37,735 bases of DNA from Paenibacillus sp. N3.4 (GCF_008017805.1 NZ_VRTT01000070.1:1-37735); one strand, 5' to 3'; positions 24,562-33,947 are shown, counted from the stretch's first letter. A program made the numbers and translations. Notes: generated by a model from the letters alone, not told the origin.

Positions 24562-24604
24562 TAAAACTTCGATACGACGTGGTTAGAATGTGTAAGTAGG
24601 CAGG

Positions 24605-25276
24605 TTACTTTAGTTTGCTTTGCAGCAATTCGACGAGTTGTGTACCAGGGTCTTTCATTTCCCCAGTCGGACGGTTTCCATTGTTGTTTTGACCGCCATT
24701 ACCATTCCCGAATCTCTTGCCGCCCGATGGACCTTGATCAGCACCGTTCGCAGTTCCGCCACCAGCAGAACTTGGATTACTTGACGCATCCGGGGTTTTG
24801 CCGGTATCTCCGCTTTGTGCATTCTGATTGCCGTTTCCGCCAGCATTCCCCCCGCCATTACCCCGGTTGTTCATCCGATTCCCTTGATCTTCCATGAATT
24901 TCTTCTGGGCATCCGTCAGCTTCTCAAGCAGTTTGGTCTTGTTGTCATCGCTGAGCTCGGCTTTGGAAATAATATCCTGCGCGACTGGGAGCATGCTTTG
25001 TGCTTGATCTTTGGTGATAGTTAACCCATCTGTCTTATCAAGTCTAAGGAGTGTTTGGAAGGTGTTGAATAGTTGTCTTTGTCCTTCATTCATTGTAGGT
25101 CTATTTTGACCTGATTGCTTCTTATCTGTGGAAGCTTGTCCACTTTGTTGTTGAGGCTGAGTTGTGCTTCCCGCTGCCGCAGCTGCGTTTTGAGCAGTCG
25201 GTTGATTTCCGCATCCGCTTAACAGTGCGGGTATAAGTACGCACATGCCAGCTAGTTTACTTATTTTATTTCTCAT
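24605..25276 (-). CDS. Gly/Asn-rich lipoprotein
   Basis: The start is taken at ATG 25276; a GTG four codons upstream is also possible. The signal MRNKISKLAGMCVLIPALLSGC ends in the lipobox ALLSGC, so the protein (223 aa) is anchored outside the membrane. A Gln/Ser linker leads to a helical segment (about 65-135, RQLFNTFQTLLRLDKTDGLT) similar to small periplasm-type regulatory helices. A low-complexity part then holds NRGNGGGNAGGNGNQN and GGKRFGNGNGGQNNNGNRP, ending LVELLQSKLK. The helical part recalls spacer segments of secreted efflux-operon proteins. No function is recognised. It is downstream of the BASS gene on the same strand. Confidence 0.7.
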   Translation of the reverse strand: MRNKISKLAGMCVLIPALLSGCGNQPTAQNAAAAAGSTTQPQQQSGQASTDKKQSGQNRPTMNEGQRQLFNTFQTLLRLDKTDGLTITKDQAQSMLPVAQDIISKAELSDDNKTKLLEKLTDAQKKFMEDQGNRMNNRGNGGGNAGGNGNQNAQSGDTGKTPDASSNPSSAGGGTANGADQGPSGGKRFGNGNGGQNNNGNRPTGEMKDPGTQLVELLQSKLK

Positions 25277-25405
25277 GATTTCCTTCACTCCTATCTTTTA
25301 CCTGCATAAACAAGCTTACATGCCAATTATGAACAAATCGAGAAGTGAAGCTGAAAGGCAGATAAAAGTTAGCTTAAAATCACATGAGCATGGAAAAGTT
25401 GCGGT

Positions 25406-26366
25406 CTAGTTTTCAGACACAACGGGCTTCAAAGCGTATCGTCGGTTCAATAAAAAGCCAAACAGGGAAGCGAGCGACTGCTGGAACAGCATGCCAAGTA
25501 CAACAGGGATGGCGACTGGAGGAGGAAAATAAGCAACTGCGAGAACAGCGCCCGCGCTTATATTGCGCATTCCCCCGTTGAAGGTCAGTGCTACGACGAT
25601 GTCCTGCTGCCATCCCATGAGTTTGGCGACAAGCCAGCCTATCATGTAGCCGAGTGAAGCTATGACCAGAACAAACCCGGCTAAACCTAGCAATTTCGTA
25701 TCAATATCTCTCAAATAGGGGGCGATGACGGAGCTGTTAATAGCGACAACGATGCCCATGGCTATTTTCGAAAAAGGACCTAAACGACCACTCCACTTTT
25801 CTTTGATTTTTCCATCTGTCCATTGATTCAGCAGCATGCCGATTAAAGAGGGAACGACGATCATAAAGAAAAAGACCCTTCATCATAGCCAGTGAATCCA
25901 TCTGTACTTTCGCGCCTACCAAAGCAGAAAGTGTGAAGGGAACAACAAAAGGCGAGAGAACGGTATCCACGAGAATGATGGATAGCGTGAGTACGATGTT
26001 CCCTTTATAAATAGCTACCCAAACAAAACTGGTAATACCCGTAGGTATAGCAGCAGCCAAGATGAGACCCGTGACAGTCAAAGGCTCATGTCCATATACA
26101 ACATGTCCGAGCCCCATCGCGATAAGAGGCATGACCACGTGAAGAATCAATAACGTGGTGATCAGCGGAAGCGGTTGAACGACAATTTTGACGAACTCTC
26201 TGAAGCTGGAGCTTATACTTCCTGAGAACGTCATGAATGCAAAAATCCAAGGTGATAAATAGGTGAAGCCGGATAAATGACTGCCTAGCAAAACACCGAT
26301 AAGCACGCTGATAGGTGTAATCAATGGCAAGATTTTTTCTAACCTGCGATTCAATTGGAGCAGCAT
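25406..26366 (-). pseudogene. BASS-family (bile acid:sodium symporter-like) transporter, single frameshift
   Basis: Two overlapping frames together make one transporter of about 319 aa. The 5' part (26366 to about 25870) begins MLLQLNRRLEKILPLITPIS and carries five helices and the AAAIPTGITSFVWVA motif. The 3' part (about 25868-25406) resumes at FMIVVPSLIGM and includes GGMRNISAGAVLA, the signature of the BASS family. The shift is at an A5 run (25869-25873; T5 on the coding strand), and removing one T gives an uninterrupted GLFFMIVVPS. Members move sodium-coupled organic anions or, in the YocS type, other acids. It may be a sequencing error; otherwise the protein loses its second half. Confidence 0.75.
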
Positions 26367-26535
26367 CTAGGTGAACATCCTTCCCTTACTTGCTTTTACT
26401 ATGTGCCATGAAGCTCTCTGGAAAATTGAGCCGGGGCACAGAATACAGATACCCAGATGGGTTTTCTGTCTTACGTCCCTATTATAAGAGTAATCAGATG
26501 GACTGACTATAAGGAGATGAATTGAAAATTTGCTG

Positions 26536-26564
26536 TTTCCAACTGTTGGATGACGTGCTATGAT
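26536..26564 (+). promoter_or_regulatory. Extended -10 promoter for the thiamine operon
   Basis: TGC-TATGAT (-10 at 26559-26564, TG at 26556-26557) is an extended -10 element. TTTCCA lies 17 bp further up as a weak -35. The start near 26571 puts the TPP aptamer at the 5' end of the transcript. Confidence 0.5.
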
Positions 26565-26585
26565 AAATAGCAATTGAATGAAACA

Positions 26586-26749
26586 TGAATCCCTAGGGGC
26601 GCCGTAAGGCTGAGACAGAGTAATCTGAACCCTTTGAACCTGAACTGGGTTATACCAGCGGAGGAAAGTGGAACTTGCCATCGGAGCCCATCTATGCATT
26701 TTTGTTATGGCACCCTACAACCACTTTTCTTTGGAGAAGTGGTTTTTTT
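26586..26749 (+). ncRNA. TPP riboswitch (THI box) with terminator
   Basis: The aptamer runs about 26586-26670 and has the conserved parts: GGGGCGCC, CTGAGA (26610-26615), GAACCC, ACCTGA (26638-26643), then ACCAGCGGAGGAAAG. The terminator AACCACTTTTC/GAGAAGTGGTT (26719-26742) is followed by seven T residues. GAAAGTGG at the aptamer end can pair with CCACTTTTC of the terminator arm to form the antiterminator; TPP binding would free the terminator. This switches off the thi operon when thiamine is ample. It faces away from the BASS gene, so it does not control it. Confidence 0.93.
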
Positions 26750-26807
26750 GTTTTCAAAATAGACGCTATATAAGAAATAAAAGGGTTCGAAGGAGCTGAT
26801 CACATAG

Positions 26808-27424
26808 ATGTCAAGGTATGAGCTTCATGTCGTTTCAAATGGAAGGCTGACGTGGAAGGAGTTAACGGCGATTGCGGTCAACATCCATCCTCACGTAACA
26901 GCGATTCATATTCGCGAAAAGGAAAAGTCCGTGGATGAGATTATCGAGGGTTTGCAGTTCCTATTGGAAGCAGGCGTTCCTGCCAAAAACCTATATCTGA
27001 ATGGCTACCCGTCTATAGCAGCGGACATGCAATTGGGCGGCGTACAGATGCCGGGTCATATGCCACCGCTTCCAACAATTCCAGGAGGGGGGAGTAGGAA
27101 GCGGATCGGAGTTTCGGTACATAGCGCTGAGGAAGCTAAGCAGCGAGAACGGGAAGGAGCGGACTACGTCTTGTACGGTCATATTTTCCGACGATATCCA
27201 AGCTGGATACGCCTGCCAGAGGGTTGAAAAAGCTGCGAGAAGTGGTAGGACAATTAGCGATTCCGCTTATTGCCATTGGTGGAATAACACCAGATCGAGT
27301 AAGGTCTGTGATCGAAGCTGGAGCTTCCGGGATAGCGGTGATGAGCGGGATTTGGGAAGCAGTGGACCCGCTGGAAGCCGTGCATGCTTATACAAAAGCA
27401 TTGCTGCGCATGGAGGTGAGTTAG
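26808..27424 (+). pseudogene. tenI: Thiazole tautomerase TenI, single frameshift
   Basis: The first gene after the riboswitch encodes a ThiE-like TIM barrel of about 205 aa, split at a T4 run (27184-27187). The 5' frame begins MSRYELHVVSNGRLTWKEL and ends at DYVLYGHIF, where the His is TenI's catalytic residue. One extra T would continue PTISKLDTPARGLKKLREV, in frame with the 3' part IAIGGITPDRVRSVIEAGAS. TenI aromatises the thiazole made by ThiG. Lack of the ThiE motifs for pyrimidine and thiazole phosphate supports tenI over a second thiE. Its stop directly precedes the thiO start. The shift at a homopolymer may be a sequencing error. Confidence 0.8.
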
Positions 27425-28675
27425 ATGACGATTACCAAACAAGTGATTATCGTTGGCGGGGGCGTTATTGGTTCATCTATTGCCTACTACTTGGCTAAGC
27501 GAGGTCAATCCGTCACCCTGCTTGAACGCGGCCGCTTAGGTACGGAAGCCTCGGCAGCAGCAGCGGGAATGCTCGGCGCACAGTCTGAAATGGAGGATAC
27601 AGGCCCGCTTTTCCAATGGGCCCGACATAGCCGAGCCATGTTCCCCCAGCTCGCGGAGGAATTGAAAGATCTCACGGGCATCGATATCGGCCTCGTCCGT
27701 GAAGGGCTGCTGAACGTCGCGTTTAGCGATGTTCAAGAGCAAGAGCTGCGCGAGAGAGAGAAGCTTCAGCGCGCAGCGGGCGAGAAGGCTGAATGGCTGA
27801 GCGCAGCTGCAGCTGTCAAGCTTGAGCCTGCGCTAAACAGGGCAACGCGTGGAGCGTTATACCTGCCGGGCGATGGGCAGGTTGAGGCTCCGCGGCTGGC
27901 GGCAGCGTTCGCGCAAGCGGCTCAGGTACTTGGGGCGAAGGTGCAACAATTCGTCCAAGTTCAAGGGTTGTTGACGGAGCAAGGGAGAGTCTGCGGCGTC
28001 CTAACGAGCGATGGTTCGCTTTATGGCGAGCACATTATCGTGGCGTCGGGCGTATGGAGCGGACAGCTCTTGGCAGGCATAGATGTCCATTTGCCGCTTT
28101 ATCCCGTGAAAGGCGAATGCTTCTCCGTCCATACGACAGTGCCGCTGCTTCACAAAACCCTCTTCACGCCAGGGTGCTACATTGTTCCCAAAGCCGGGGG
28201 CCGGCTGCTGATCGGCGCGACTGTTGTGCCGAACAGCTATGACCGTAAGGTTTCGCTCTCGGGACTCGGCGAACTGATGGAGCGAGCCAAGCAGTTGATG
28301 CCCGCAATCAGCGAAGCGGAGTGGGAGAAAGCATGGTCGGGACTGCGGCCGCAGACGCCGGATGGAATGCCGTATATTGGCAAAGTGCCGCAGTACGAAG
28401 GGCTATACGCGGCATGCGGACATTATCGCAATGGTATTCTGCTAAGTCCAATCACCGGTAAGGTGATATCGGAAATGATTGTGGGGAAGGCAGACGAGGT
28501 GCTGCAGCCTGAGCTGGACTTAACCATGACCGAGAGTACTAGTCATGCCATCGAGCCGTGGTTGGATGCTTTTCGTCCAGATCTGTCGGCATATAGCAGC
28601 CGGATAGGACGACAGGAAAAGGAACAAGTTTTGGAAAATGGAAAGGAGCTGTCCCGAAGTGAAGCTGCATATTAA
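27425..28675 (+). CDS. thiO: Glycine oxidase ThiO
   Basis: This 416-aa flavoprotein has an N-terminal FAD dinucleotide-binding motif VIIVGGGVIGSSIAYYLAKR (8-27). The DAO-type active region contains GECFSVHT and a C-terminal GLRPQTPDGMPYIGKVP, with YAACGHYRNGILLSP at about 340-354. It oxidises glycine to iminoglycine for thiazole synthesis. The C-terminus runs about 45 residues beyond the usual 370 with no known motif. The start overlaps no gene but abuts the tenI stop, with GGAGGTGAG inside tenI as its site; the end overlaps thiS by 17 bp, so translation is coupled. Confidence 0.9.
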   Translation: MTITKQVIIVGGGVIGSSIAYYLAKRGQSVTLLERGRLGTEASAAAAGMLGAQSEMEDTGPLFQWARHSRAMFPQLAEELKDLTGIDIGLVREGLLNVAFSDVQEQELREREKLQRAAGEKAEWLSAAAAVKLEPALNRATRGALYLPGDGQVEAPRLAAAFAQAAQVLGAKVQQFVQVQGLLTEQGRVCGVLTSDGSLYGEHIIVASGVWSGQLLAGIDVHLPLYPVKGECFSVHTTVPLLHKTLFTPGCYIVPKAGGRLLIGATVVPNSYDRKVSLSGLGELMERAKQLMPAISEAEWEKAWSGLRPQTPDGMPYIGKVPQYEGLYAACGHYRNGILLSPITGKVISEMIVGKADEVLQPELDLTMTESTSHAIEPWLDAFRPDLSAYSSRIGRQEKEQVLENGKELSRSEAAY

Positions 28676-28862
28676 TGGCCAAATCGTAGATGTTCCGGCG
28701 TCAATTCAGACCATCAGCGAGCTGCTTGCGCATTTTGAATTAGGAGAGAAAGTGCTTGTCGTGGAGCACAATGAAACTATTTTACAAAAAGAAGATCATG
28801 CCACGGCCGCTCTTGCGGAAGGTCATAAAATTGAGATTGTACATTTTGTCGGAGGGGGATAA
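28659..28862 (+). CDS. thiS: Sulfur carrier protein ThiS
   Basis: The start GTG 28659 (GGAG ten bases upstream) gives 67 aa, the normal size; longer frames would extend into thiO. The ubiquitin-like sequence begins MKLHINGQIVDVPASIQTIS and ends in the required Gly-Gly (VGGG). The C-terminus is adenylated and thiocarboxylated to give sulfur to ThiG. The adenylating partner ThiF is not in this window. It is six bases upstream of thiG. Confidence 0.88.
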   Translation: MKLHINGQIVDVPASIQTISELLAHFELGEKVLVVEHNETILQKEDHATAALAEGHKIEIVHFVGGG

Positions 28863-28867
28863 ATCAG

Positions 28868-29635
28868 ATGTTGAAAATTGGTTCTTACGAGTTTACATCA
28901 CGCTTGCTGCTGGGTACGGGGAAATTTCCGGATTTTAGTATTCAAAAAGAGGCTGTTGCAGTTAGTGAATCCCAGATATTGACGTTCGCTGTGCGTCGGA
29001 TGAATATTTTTGAAGCGAGTCAGCCGAATTTCCTATCGATGCTCGATGTGTCCAAGTTCACTTTATTACCGAATACAGCTGGCGCCAAAACGGCTGAAGA
29101 AGCTGTTCGTATTGCCAAGCTAGCTAAAGCATCGGGACTTTGCGACATGATTAAAGTGGAAGTGATCGGGGATGAGAAGACGCTGCTGCCTGATCCGATT
29201 GAAACTTTGAAAGCATCGGAAATGCTGCTCGAGGAAGGATTTATTGTGCTTCCGTATACCTCGGATGATGTCCTTTTAGCTAAACGCTTGCAAGCACTTG
29301 GCGTGCATGCCATTATGCCGGGCGCTTCACCGATTGGAACGGGGCAAGGCATTATTAATCCGCTCAATCTAAGCTTCATTATTGAACAGGCCACCGTACC
29401 GGTCATCGTGGACGCAGGCATAGGCGCTCCTTCCGATGCTGCGCTTGCCATGGAGATGGGGGCAGACGGCGTGCTGCTGAATACAGCGGTATCGGGTGCC
29501 AAAGATCCGGTCAAAATGGCTTATGCCATGAAGCTTGCGATTGAAGCAGGACGTGCCGGCTTTGAGGCAGGAAGAATTCCTAAGAAACGCTATGCCTCGG
29601 CAAGCAGCCCTATGGAAGGCTTCAGTCGTTCTTAA
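28868..29635 (+). CDS. thiG: Thiazole synthase ThiG
   Basis: The 255-aa TIM barrel has the family sequence LLLGTGKFPDFSIQKEAV, then LLPNTAGAKTAEEAVR. The Schiff-base Lys is in DMIKVEVIGD (K96, the same position as known for Bacillus ThiG), and the phosphate loop is GAPSDAALAMEMGADGVLLN. It condenses dehydroglycine, deoxyxylulose phosphate and ThiS thiocarboxylate into the thiazole. The start has GGAGGGGGATAAATCAG upstream and sits beside thiS, as expected for a complex. Confidence 0.95.
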   Translation: MLKIGSYEFTSRLLLGTGKFPDFSIQKEAVAVSESQILTFAVRRMNIFEASQPNFLSMLDVSKFTLLPNTAGAKTAEEAVRIAKLAKASGLCDMIKVEVIGDEKTLLPDPIETLKASEMLLEEGFIVLPYTSDDVLLAKRLQALGVHAIMPGASPIGTGQGIINPLNLSFIIEQATVPVIVDAGIGAPSDAALAMEMGADGVLLNTAVSGAKDPVKMAYAMKLAIEAGRAGFEAGRIPKKRYASASSPMEGFSRS

Positions 29636-29672
29636 TCGTTAATGAGCATATTGCGGAAAGGGGAGAGTTCAT

Positions 29673-30602
29673 GTGCCTATTTCTAAAGCGTTGACCATCG
29701 CGGGCTCCGACAGCGGAGGAGGAGCGGGCATACAAGCGGATTTGAAGACGTTTCAGGAGCTGGGCGTTTACGGCATGTCCGTGATTACGGCTGTTACGGC
29801 CCAGAATACGCTTGGCGTGCAGGGCGTGTATCCGATGAGCGCCGAGGCAATCGAGCAGCAGTTGGCCTCCATTGGCAATGATTTATCACCGGATGCGCTC
29901 AAAACAGGGATGTTATTCAGCGGTGAAATTATTCGAACAGTAGCTACAGCGATCAAGACCTATCAATGGGAACGAGTTGTCGTCGATCCCGTTATGATCG
30001 CAAAAGGCGGTGCTTCCTTACTGCAGCAAGAGGCCATCGATGCGATGATTCAACATTTACTCCCGCTTGCCACTGTTGTAACGCCGAATATGCCGGAGGC
30101 TGAGGCGCTCAGTGGGATGAGGATTACGGACAGTGCTTCGTGTCAACAGGCAGCGCTGCGGATTTATCAATACGGTTGCAAAAACGTCATGATCAAAGGC
30201 GGTCATGACGAGGGGAATACGGAATATGCGACAGATCTCTTGTTTGACGGAGAGACGTTCACTGAATTTTCGTCCAGACGCTTACAAACTAGGCATACAC
30301 ACGGAACGGGCTGCACCTTTGCTGCGGCTATTGCTTCGGGTTTAGCCCAAGGTTTATCCACAAAAGAGGCGTTCCAGCTAGCCAAAAGTTTCATACAAGC
30401 AGCTATTGCAGAACCCTTGCATGTCGGAGGCGGACATGGGCCGACCAACCATTGGGCCTATCAGCGGGGAGTCAGGCAGCGTGCAGCACTTGGGCAGGGT
30501 GAGGGATTTAATCACGAAGCCGCTAGCGATGGCAGGATTTCCCGTGCAGACATGGATCCCATTATCGTCAATGAGAATGTTCCAATCCGAGGTGCACGAT
30601 GA
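29673..30602 (+). CDS. thiD: HMP/HMP-phosphate kinase ThiD
   Basis: The GTG start (AAAGGGGAGAG upstream) gives 309 aa. The ribokinase-fold motifs are intact: AGSDSGGGAGIQADLKTFQE (8-27), DPVMIAKGG, TPNMPEAEAL and the catalytic loop THGTGCTFAAAI (about 208-219). It phosphorylates 4-amino-5-hydroxymethyl-2-methylpyrimidine and its monophosphate. The last about 40 residues (after HVGGGHGPTNHW) exceed the usual length of around 270 and lack a known motif. It overlaps thiE by four bases (ATGA), so translation is coupled. Confidence 0.93.
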   Translation: MPISKALTIAGSDSGGGAGIQADLKTFQELGVYGMSVITAVTAQNTLGVQGVYPMSAEAIEQQLASIGNDLSPDALKTGMLFSGEIIRTVATAIKTYQWERVVVDPVMIAKGGASLLQQEAIDAMIQHLLPLATVVTPNMPEAEALSGMRITDSASCQQAALRIYQYGCKNVMIKGGHDEGNTEYATDLLFDGETFTEFSSRRLQTRHTHGTGCTFAAAIASGLAQGLSTKEAFQLAKSFIQAAIAEPLHVGGGHGPTNHWAYQRGVRQRAALGQGEGFNHEAASDGRISRADMDPIIVNENVPIRGAR

Positions 30603-31257
30603 CTAGTGAGCAGCTTCGTAAAGCGCTGCGCTTGTATTTGGTTATGGGCAGCCCGAATTGCAGCGGGGCTGACCCGTTCGCGGTTCTTGAGGCCGCAATT
30701 GCCGGCGGCATCACGATGTTTCAGTACCGTGAGAAGGGCGCCGGGGCCCTGCAGGGGCAGGCGAAGCTCGAGCTTGGCGCTCGGCTGCGCGGCTTATGCG
30801 CGCAGCATGCGATCCCCTTCATCGTTAACGATGATGAAGGGCTGGCTCTAGAGCTTGCGGCCGATGGCATTCACATCGGCCAAGATGACGCCCCAGCCGC
30901 CGCCGTGCGGCAGCGGCTGCCGGGCAAGATCGTGGGCGTATCGGCCCACGATCTTGGCGAAGCCCAGTCGGCGGTGGCCGAAGGCGCCGACTACTTGGGC
31001 GTAGGGCCCCAATACGCCACGCGCACGAAGCTCGATGCGCGTGAGGTCCAGGGGCCCGCAGGGATTGAACGGATGCGCGCAGGCGGCATCGACTCCCGCT
31101 TGTCGGTATCGGCGGTATCGATACCGCAGGCGCCCCGGCGGTTATCCGCGCCGGAGCGGATGGCATTGCCGTTGTGAGCGCGATTTCGCAGGCGCCATCC
31201 CCCCGCGAAGCAGCAGCAGAGCTGCTTCGAATCCTAACAAAAGAGAGAGGGATATAA
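30599..31257 (+). pseudogene. thiE: Thiamine-phosphate synthase ThiE, single frameshift
   Basis: The gene starts at an ATG in an ATGA overlap with thiD. The product shows FQYREKGAG, FIVNDDEGLALELAADGIHI, GQDDAPAAAVR, VSAHDLGEAQ, and GADYLGVGPQYATRTKLDAR, the hallmarks of ThiE, which joins HMP-PP to thiazole phosphate. The frame breaks at the C3 run 31095-31097. One extra C gives DSPLVGIGGIDTAGAPAVI, then RAGADGIAVVSAISQAPS, ending LLRILTKERGI at 31257, so the last about 52 residues are in another frame. The high GC content and homopolymer context suggest a possible sequencing error. Otherwise the phosphate-binding GIGG and ADGIAVVSAI loops are lost. Confidence 0.85.
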
Positions 31258-31258
31258 C

Positions 31259-33043
31259 GTGACAACACCCCCTAATCAATCTGTTAAAAATGTGGAAATT
31301 TCTGCTTTTCCAGGCAGTCGCAAGGTATACGTGCAAGGCTCCAGACCAGATATTCAAGTGCCCATGAGGGAAATCGCTTTGGGCACCTCGACGAATATGT
31401 TCGGAGAAGAAGTGGCGAATGAGCCCGTTCAAGTGTATGACACCAGCGGTGTCTATACCGACGTAGAGCTTAAGACCAATATTCGTCAAGGCCTTCCAGC
31501 GAATCGCTTACCTTGGATTGAAGAGCGGGGAGATGTTGAATCTTATGTCGGCCGCGAAGTGAAACCAGAGGATAACGGACTTTCTTCCACGGAAGCAAGT
31601 GGGGCTGTCGAGATATTCCCAGGTCTGCATCGCAGACCACTGCGAGCAAAGTCAGGAGGTAACGTAACGCAACTTCATTACGCCCGCAAAGGCATTGTGA
31701 CGCCGGAAATGGAGTATATCGCCATCCGCGAAAATCTTGATGCCGAATTCGTGCGCAAGGAAGTGGCGATAGGCCGTGCCATCATCCCTTCCAATATCAA
31801 CCATCCTGAAAGTGAGCCGATGATTATCGGTCGCAACTTCCTAGTAAAAATTAACGCCAACATCGGTAATTCCGCGGTCGCCTCCTCCATTGAGGAAGAG
31901 GTCGAGAAAATGACATGGGCCACACGTTGGGGGGCCGATACCATTATGGATTTATCGACAGGCAAACATATACATACGACACGTGAATGGATTATCCGCA
32001 ATTCACCGGTTCCTGTCGGTACGGTTCCTCTCTATCAGGCATTGGAGAAAGTGAATGGCAAAGCCGAAGATCTCACATGGGAAGTGTACCGTGATACGTT
32101 AATTGAACAGGCTGAGCAGGGTGTCAGTTATTTCACCATCCATGCCGGCGTGCTATTACGCTACATTCCGATGACGGCTAAACGAGTAACGGGGATTGTT
32201 TCGCGTGGAGGGTCGATCATGGCGGCGTGGTGTCTTGCGCATCACCAAGAGAACTTTCTTTATACCCATTTCGAAGATATTTGCGAAATTATGAAAGCCT
32301 ATGATGTCGCCTTCTCCCTCGGAGACGGTCTTCGACCGGGTTCGATCGCGGATGCGAACGATGAAGCACAGTTTGCGGAGCTGGAAACTCTCGGCGAATT
32401 AACCAACATCGCTTGGCGGCATGACGTCCAAGTCATGGTTGAGGGGCCGGGTCATGTGCCGATGCACATGATTAAGGAAAACATGGATCGTCAGCTGGAG
32501 GTTTGCAAGGAAGCGCCGTTCTACACGCTTGGGCCGCTGACGACAGATATTGCGCCGGGCTACGACCATATCACCTCCGCGATCGGAGCGGCGATGATTG
32601 GTTGGTTCGGCACGGCGATGCTGTGTTATGTGACGCCGAAGGAACATCTCGGCCTCCCGAATAAGAATGACGTCCGCGAAGGCGTCGTCACTTACAAAAT
32701 CGCCGCTCATGCGGCCGATTTGGCGAAGGGCCATCCGGGCGCGCAAATACGCGATAACGCACTTTCGAAGGCGCGTTTTGAGTTCCGCTGGCGCGATCAG
32801 TTCAATCTCTCGCTCGATCCGGAGCGCGCGATTGAATATCACGATGAGACGCTCCCTGCTGAAGGCGCGAAGACGGCACACTTTTGCTCCATGTGCGGAC
32901 CCAAATTTTGCAGCATGCGGATAACGCAAGATATTCGGCAATATGCGCATGCACAGGGGCTGGAAGACGAGGCAGCGCTAAGCAGCGGTATGCAAGAAAA
33001 GGCGAGGGAGTTCCGCGAAGCGGGAAGTCATATTTATAGCTAA
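31259..33043 (+). CDS. thiC: Phosphomethylpyrimidine synthase ThiC
   Basis: The GTG start one base after the thiE stop (GAGAGGGATATAAC upstream) gives 594 aa, the typical length. Family blocks are present: GNVTQLHYARKGIVTPEMEY, IGRNFLVKINANIGNSAV, DLSTGKHIHTTREWIIRNSP, VEGPGHVPMHMIKENM, and the radical-SAM cluster CSMCGPKFC (C-x2-C-x4-C) near residue 556. It converts aminoimidazole ribotide to the pyrimidine phosphate. Being last in the TPP-controlled operon is a normal place. A strong terminator follows. Confidence 0.96.
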   Translation: MTTPPNQSVKNVEISAFPGSRKVYVQGSRPDIQVPMREIALGTSTNMFGEEVANEPVQVYDTSGVYTDVELKTNIRQGLPANRLPWIEERGDVESYVGREVKPEDNGLSSTEASGAVEIFPGLHRRPLRAKSGGNVTQLHYARKGIVTPEMEYIAIRENLDAEFVRKEVAIGRAIIPSNINHPESEPMIIGRNFLVKINANIGNSAVASSIEEEVEKMTWATRWGADTIMDLSTGKHIHTTREWIIRNSPVPVGTVPLYQALEKVNGKAEDLTWEVYRDTLIEQAEQGVSYFTIHAGVLLRYIPMTAKRVTGIVSRGGSIMAAWCLAHHQENFLYTHFEDICEIMKAYDVAFSLGDGLRPGSIADANDEAQFAELETLGELTNIAWRHDVQVMVEGPGHVPMHMIKENMDRQLEVCKEAPFYTLGPLTTDIAPGYDHITSAIGAAMIGWFGTAMLCYVTPKEHLGLPNKNDVREGVVTYKIAAHAADLAKGHPGAQIRDNALSKARFEFRWRDQFNLSLDPERAIEYHDETLPAEGAKTAHFCSMCGPKFCSMRITQDIRQYAHAQGLEDEAALSSGMQEKAREFREAGSHIYS

Positions 33044-33051
33044 TTTATCCG

Positions 33052-33093
33052 GGGACGTTTCCACCTTAATGGGTGACAGAAACGTCCCTTTTT
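33052..33093 (+). terminator. Strong terminator of the thiamine operon
   Basis: GGGACGTTTC (33052-33061) pairs perfectly with GAAACGTCCC (33079-33088), followed by five T residues. A weaker CACC/GGTG pairing extends the stem inwards. Confidence 0.9.
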
Positions 33094-33320
33094 GCTACCA
33101 TAGAGAAAAGAAAACTTCGGTAGTCCTTTAAAGTGCTGAAATATGCAGCGGGGATGTTCATGCTTGTCAAACCCGCAATTGACATGAATTCTTTTTCGCA
33201 TTATGATACGGTTAAAAAGATTTGACCGTCGTTTAATTAATTCCGATAAGGGGTTAAGGTTGACCAAACGGCTTGTGGATAACAGCTGAATTGGTAAATG
33301 AGAAGGAGGTCGAATCGAGG

Positions 33321-33947
33321 ATGAAGCTGCAACCGGTATATATTATTCAGGATCTCGAACAATTAAAGACGGTGAGCGATCCACTTCGTGCGAAGGTGTT
33401 GCTTTATTTAATAGAGAAAGCTTACACAGGTCAGCAATTGGCTAAACTGCTAGGGATGGCTCGCGCAAAAGTACATTATCATTTGAATGAGTTGGAAAAG
33501 CACGGCTTTATTTTAGTTATTCGTACCGAGCTCAAAAATGGCATCCTGCAAAAATTTTATCGCGCAGTTGCACGCGGCTTCGTGCCCAGTGAAGAATTGC
33601 TTCCCTATGTATCCGAGGTAGAGAACTATTATCGGGAAACGACTTTGAATGTATTGGGACGGGCAAGGCTAAGAGCAATCGCAGCTCCGGAGGAAGCTTT
33701 TCAGATTCCATCACCGGACCGCGCGCAGTGGCATCGGATGGCAACGCAGCTTGAGGTGAAGATGAGCAAGGAGAAATTTGCGGAGTGGCTAAGCAAATTT
33801 CGCTCTCTGATTTTTGAATTGGATCAGCAGCAAGAGGAGAATGGCGAGTGGTTTTATTTGACCACGGTAGGCTTTCAGATTAATGAACCATCCTTTGTAT
33901 GGGATGAGGAGACTGAAGTAGAAGTGGACGAAGAAGAGGAGAGATAA
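33321..33947 (+). CDS. ArsR-like winged-helix regulator
   Basis: The start is ATG 33321 with AAGGAGG upstream; a GTG at 33273 would add 16 residues without a site. The 208-aa protein has an N-terminal winged helix at about 12-75: QLKTVSDPLRAKVLLYLIEK, with LAKLLGMARAKVHYHLNELE as recognition helix. A longer C-terminal part (about 90-208) has an acidic tail EVEVDEEEER. It resembles the ArsR/HTH_20 type but lacks metal-binding Cys pairs. Its stop is two bases before the M29 aminopeptidase start, so the two are coupled. It may sense amino acids or peptides; that is inference. Confidence 0.75.
   Translation: MKLQPVYIIQDLEQLKTVSDPLRAKVLLYLIEKAYTGQQLAKLLGMARAKVHYHLNELEKHGFILVIRTELKNGILQKFYRAVARGFVPSEELLPYVSEVENYYRETTLNVLGRARLRAIAAPEEAFQIPSPDRAQWHRMATQLEVKMSKEKFAEWLSKFRSLIFELDQQQEENGEWFYLTTVGFQINEPSFVWDEETEVEVDEEEER

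Noticed and set aside
24701..24880. Gly/Asn codon repeats that resemble a short tandem array or CRISPR
   Set aside because: The repeats are irregular and lie in frame within the lipoprotein's low-complexity part; no CRISPR spacing is seen anywhere in the window.
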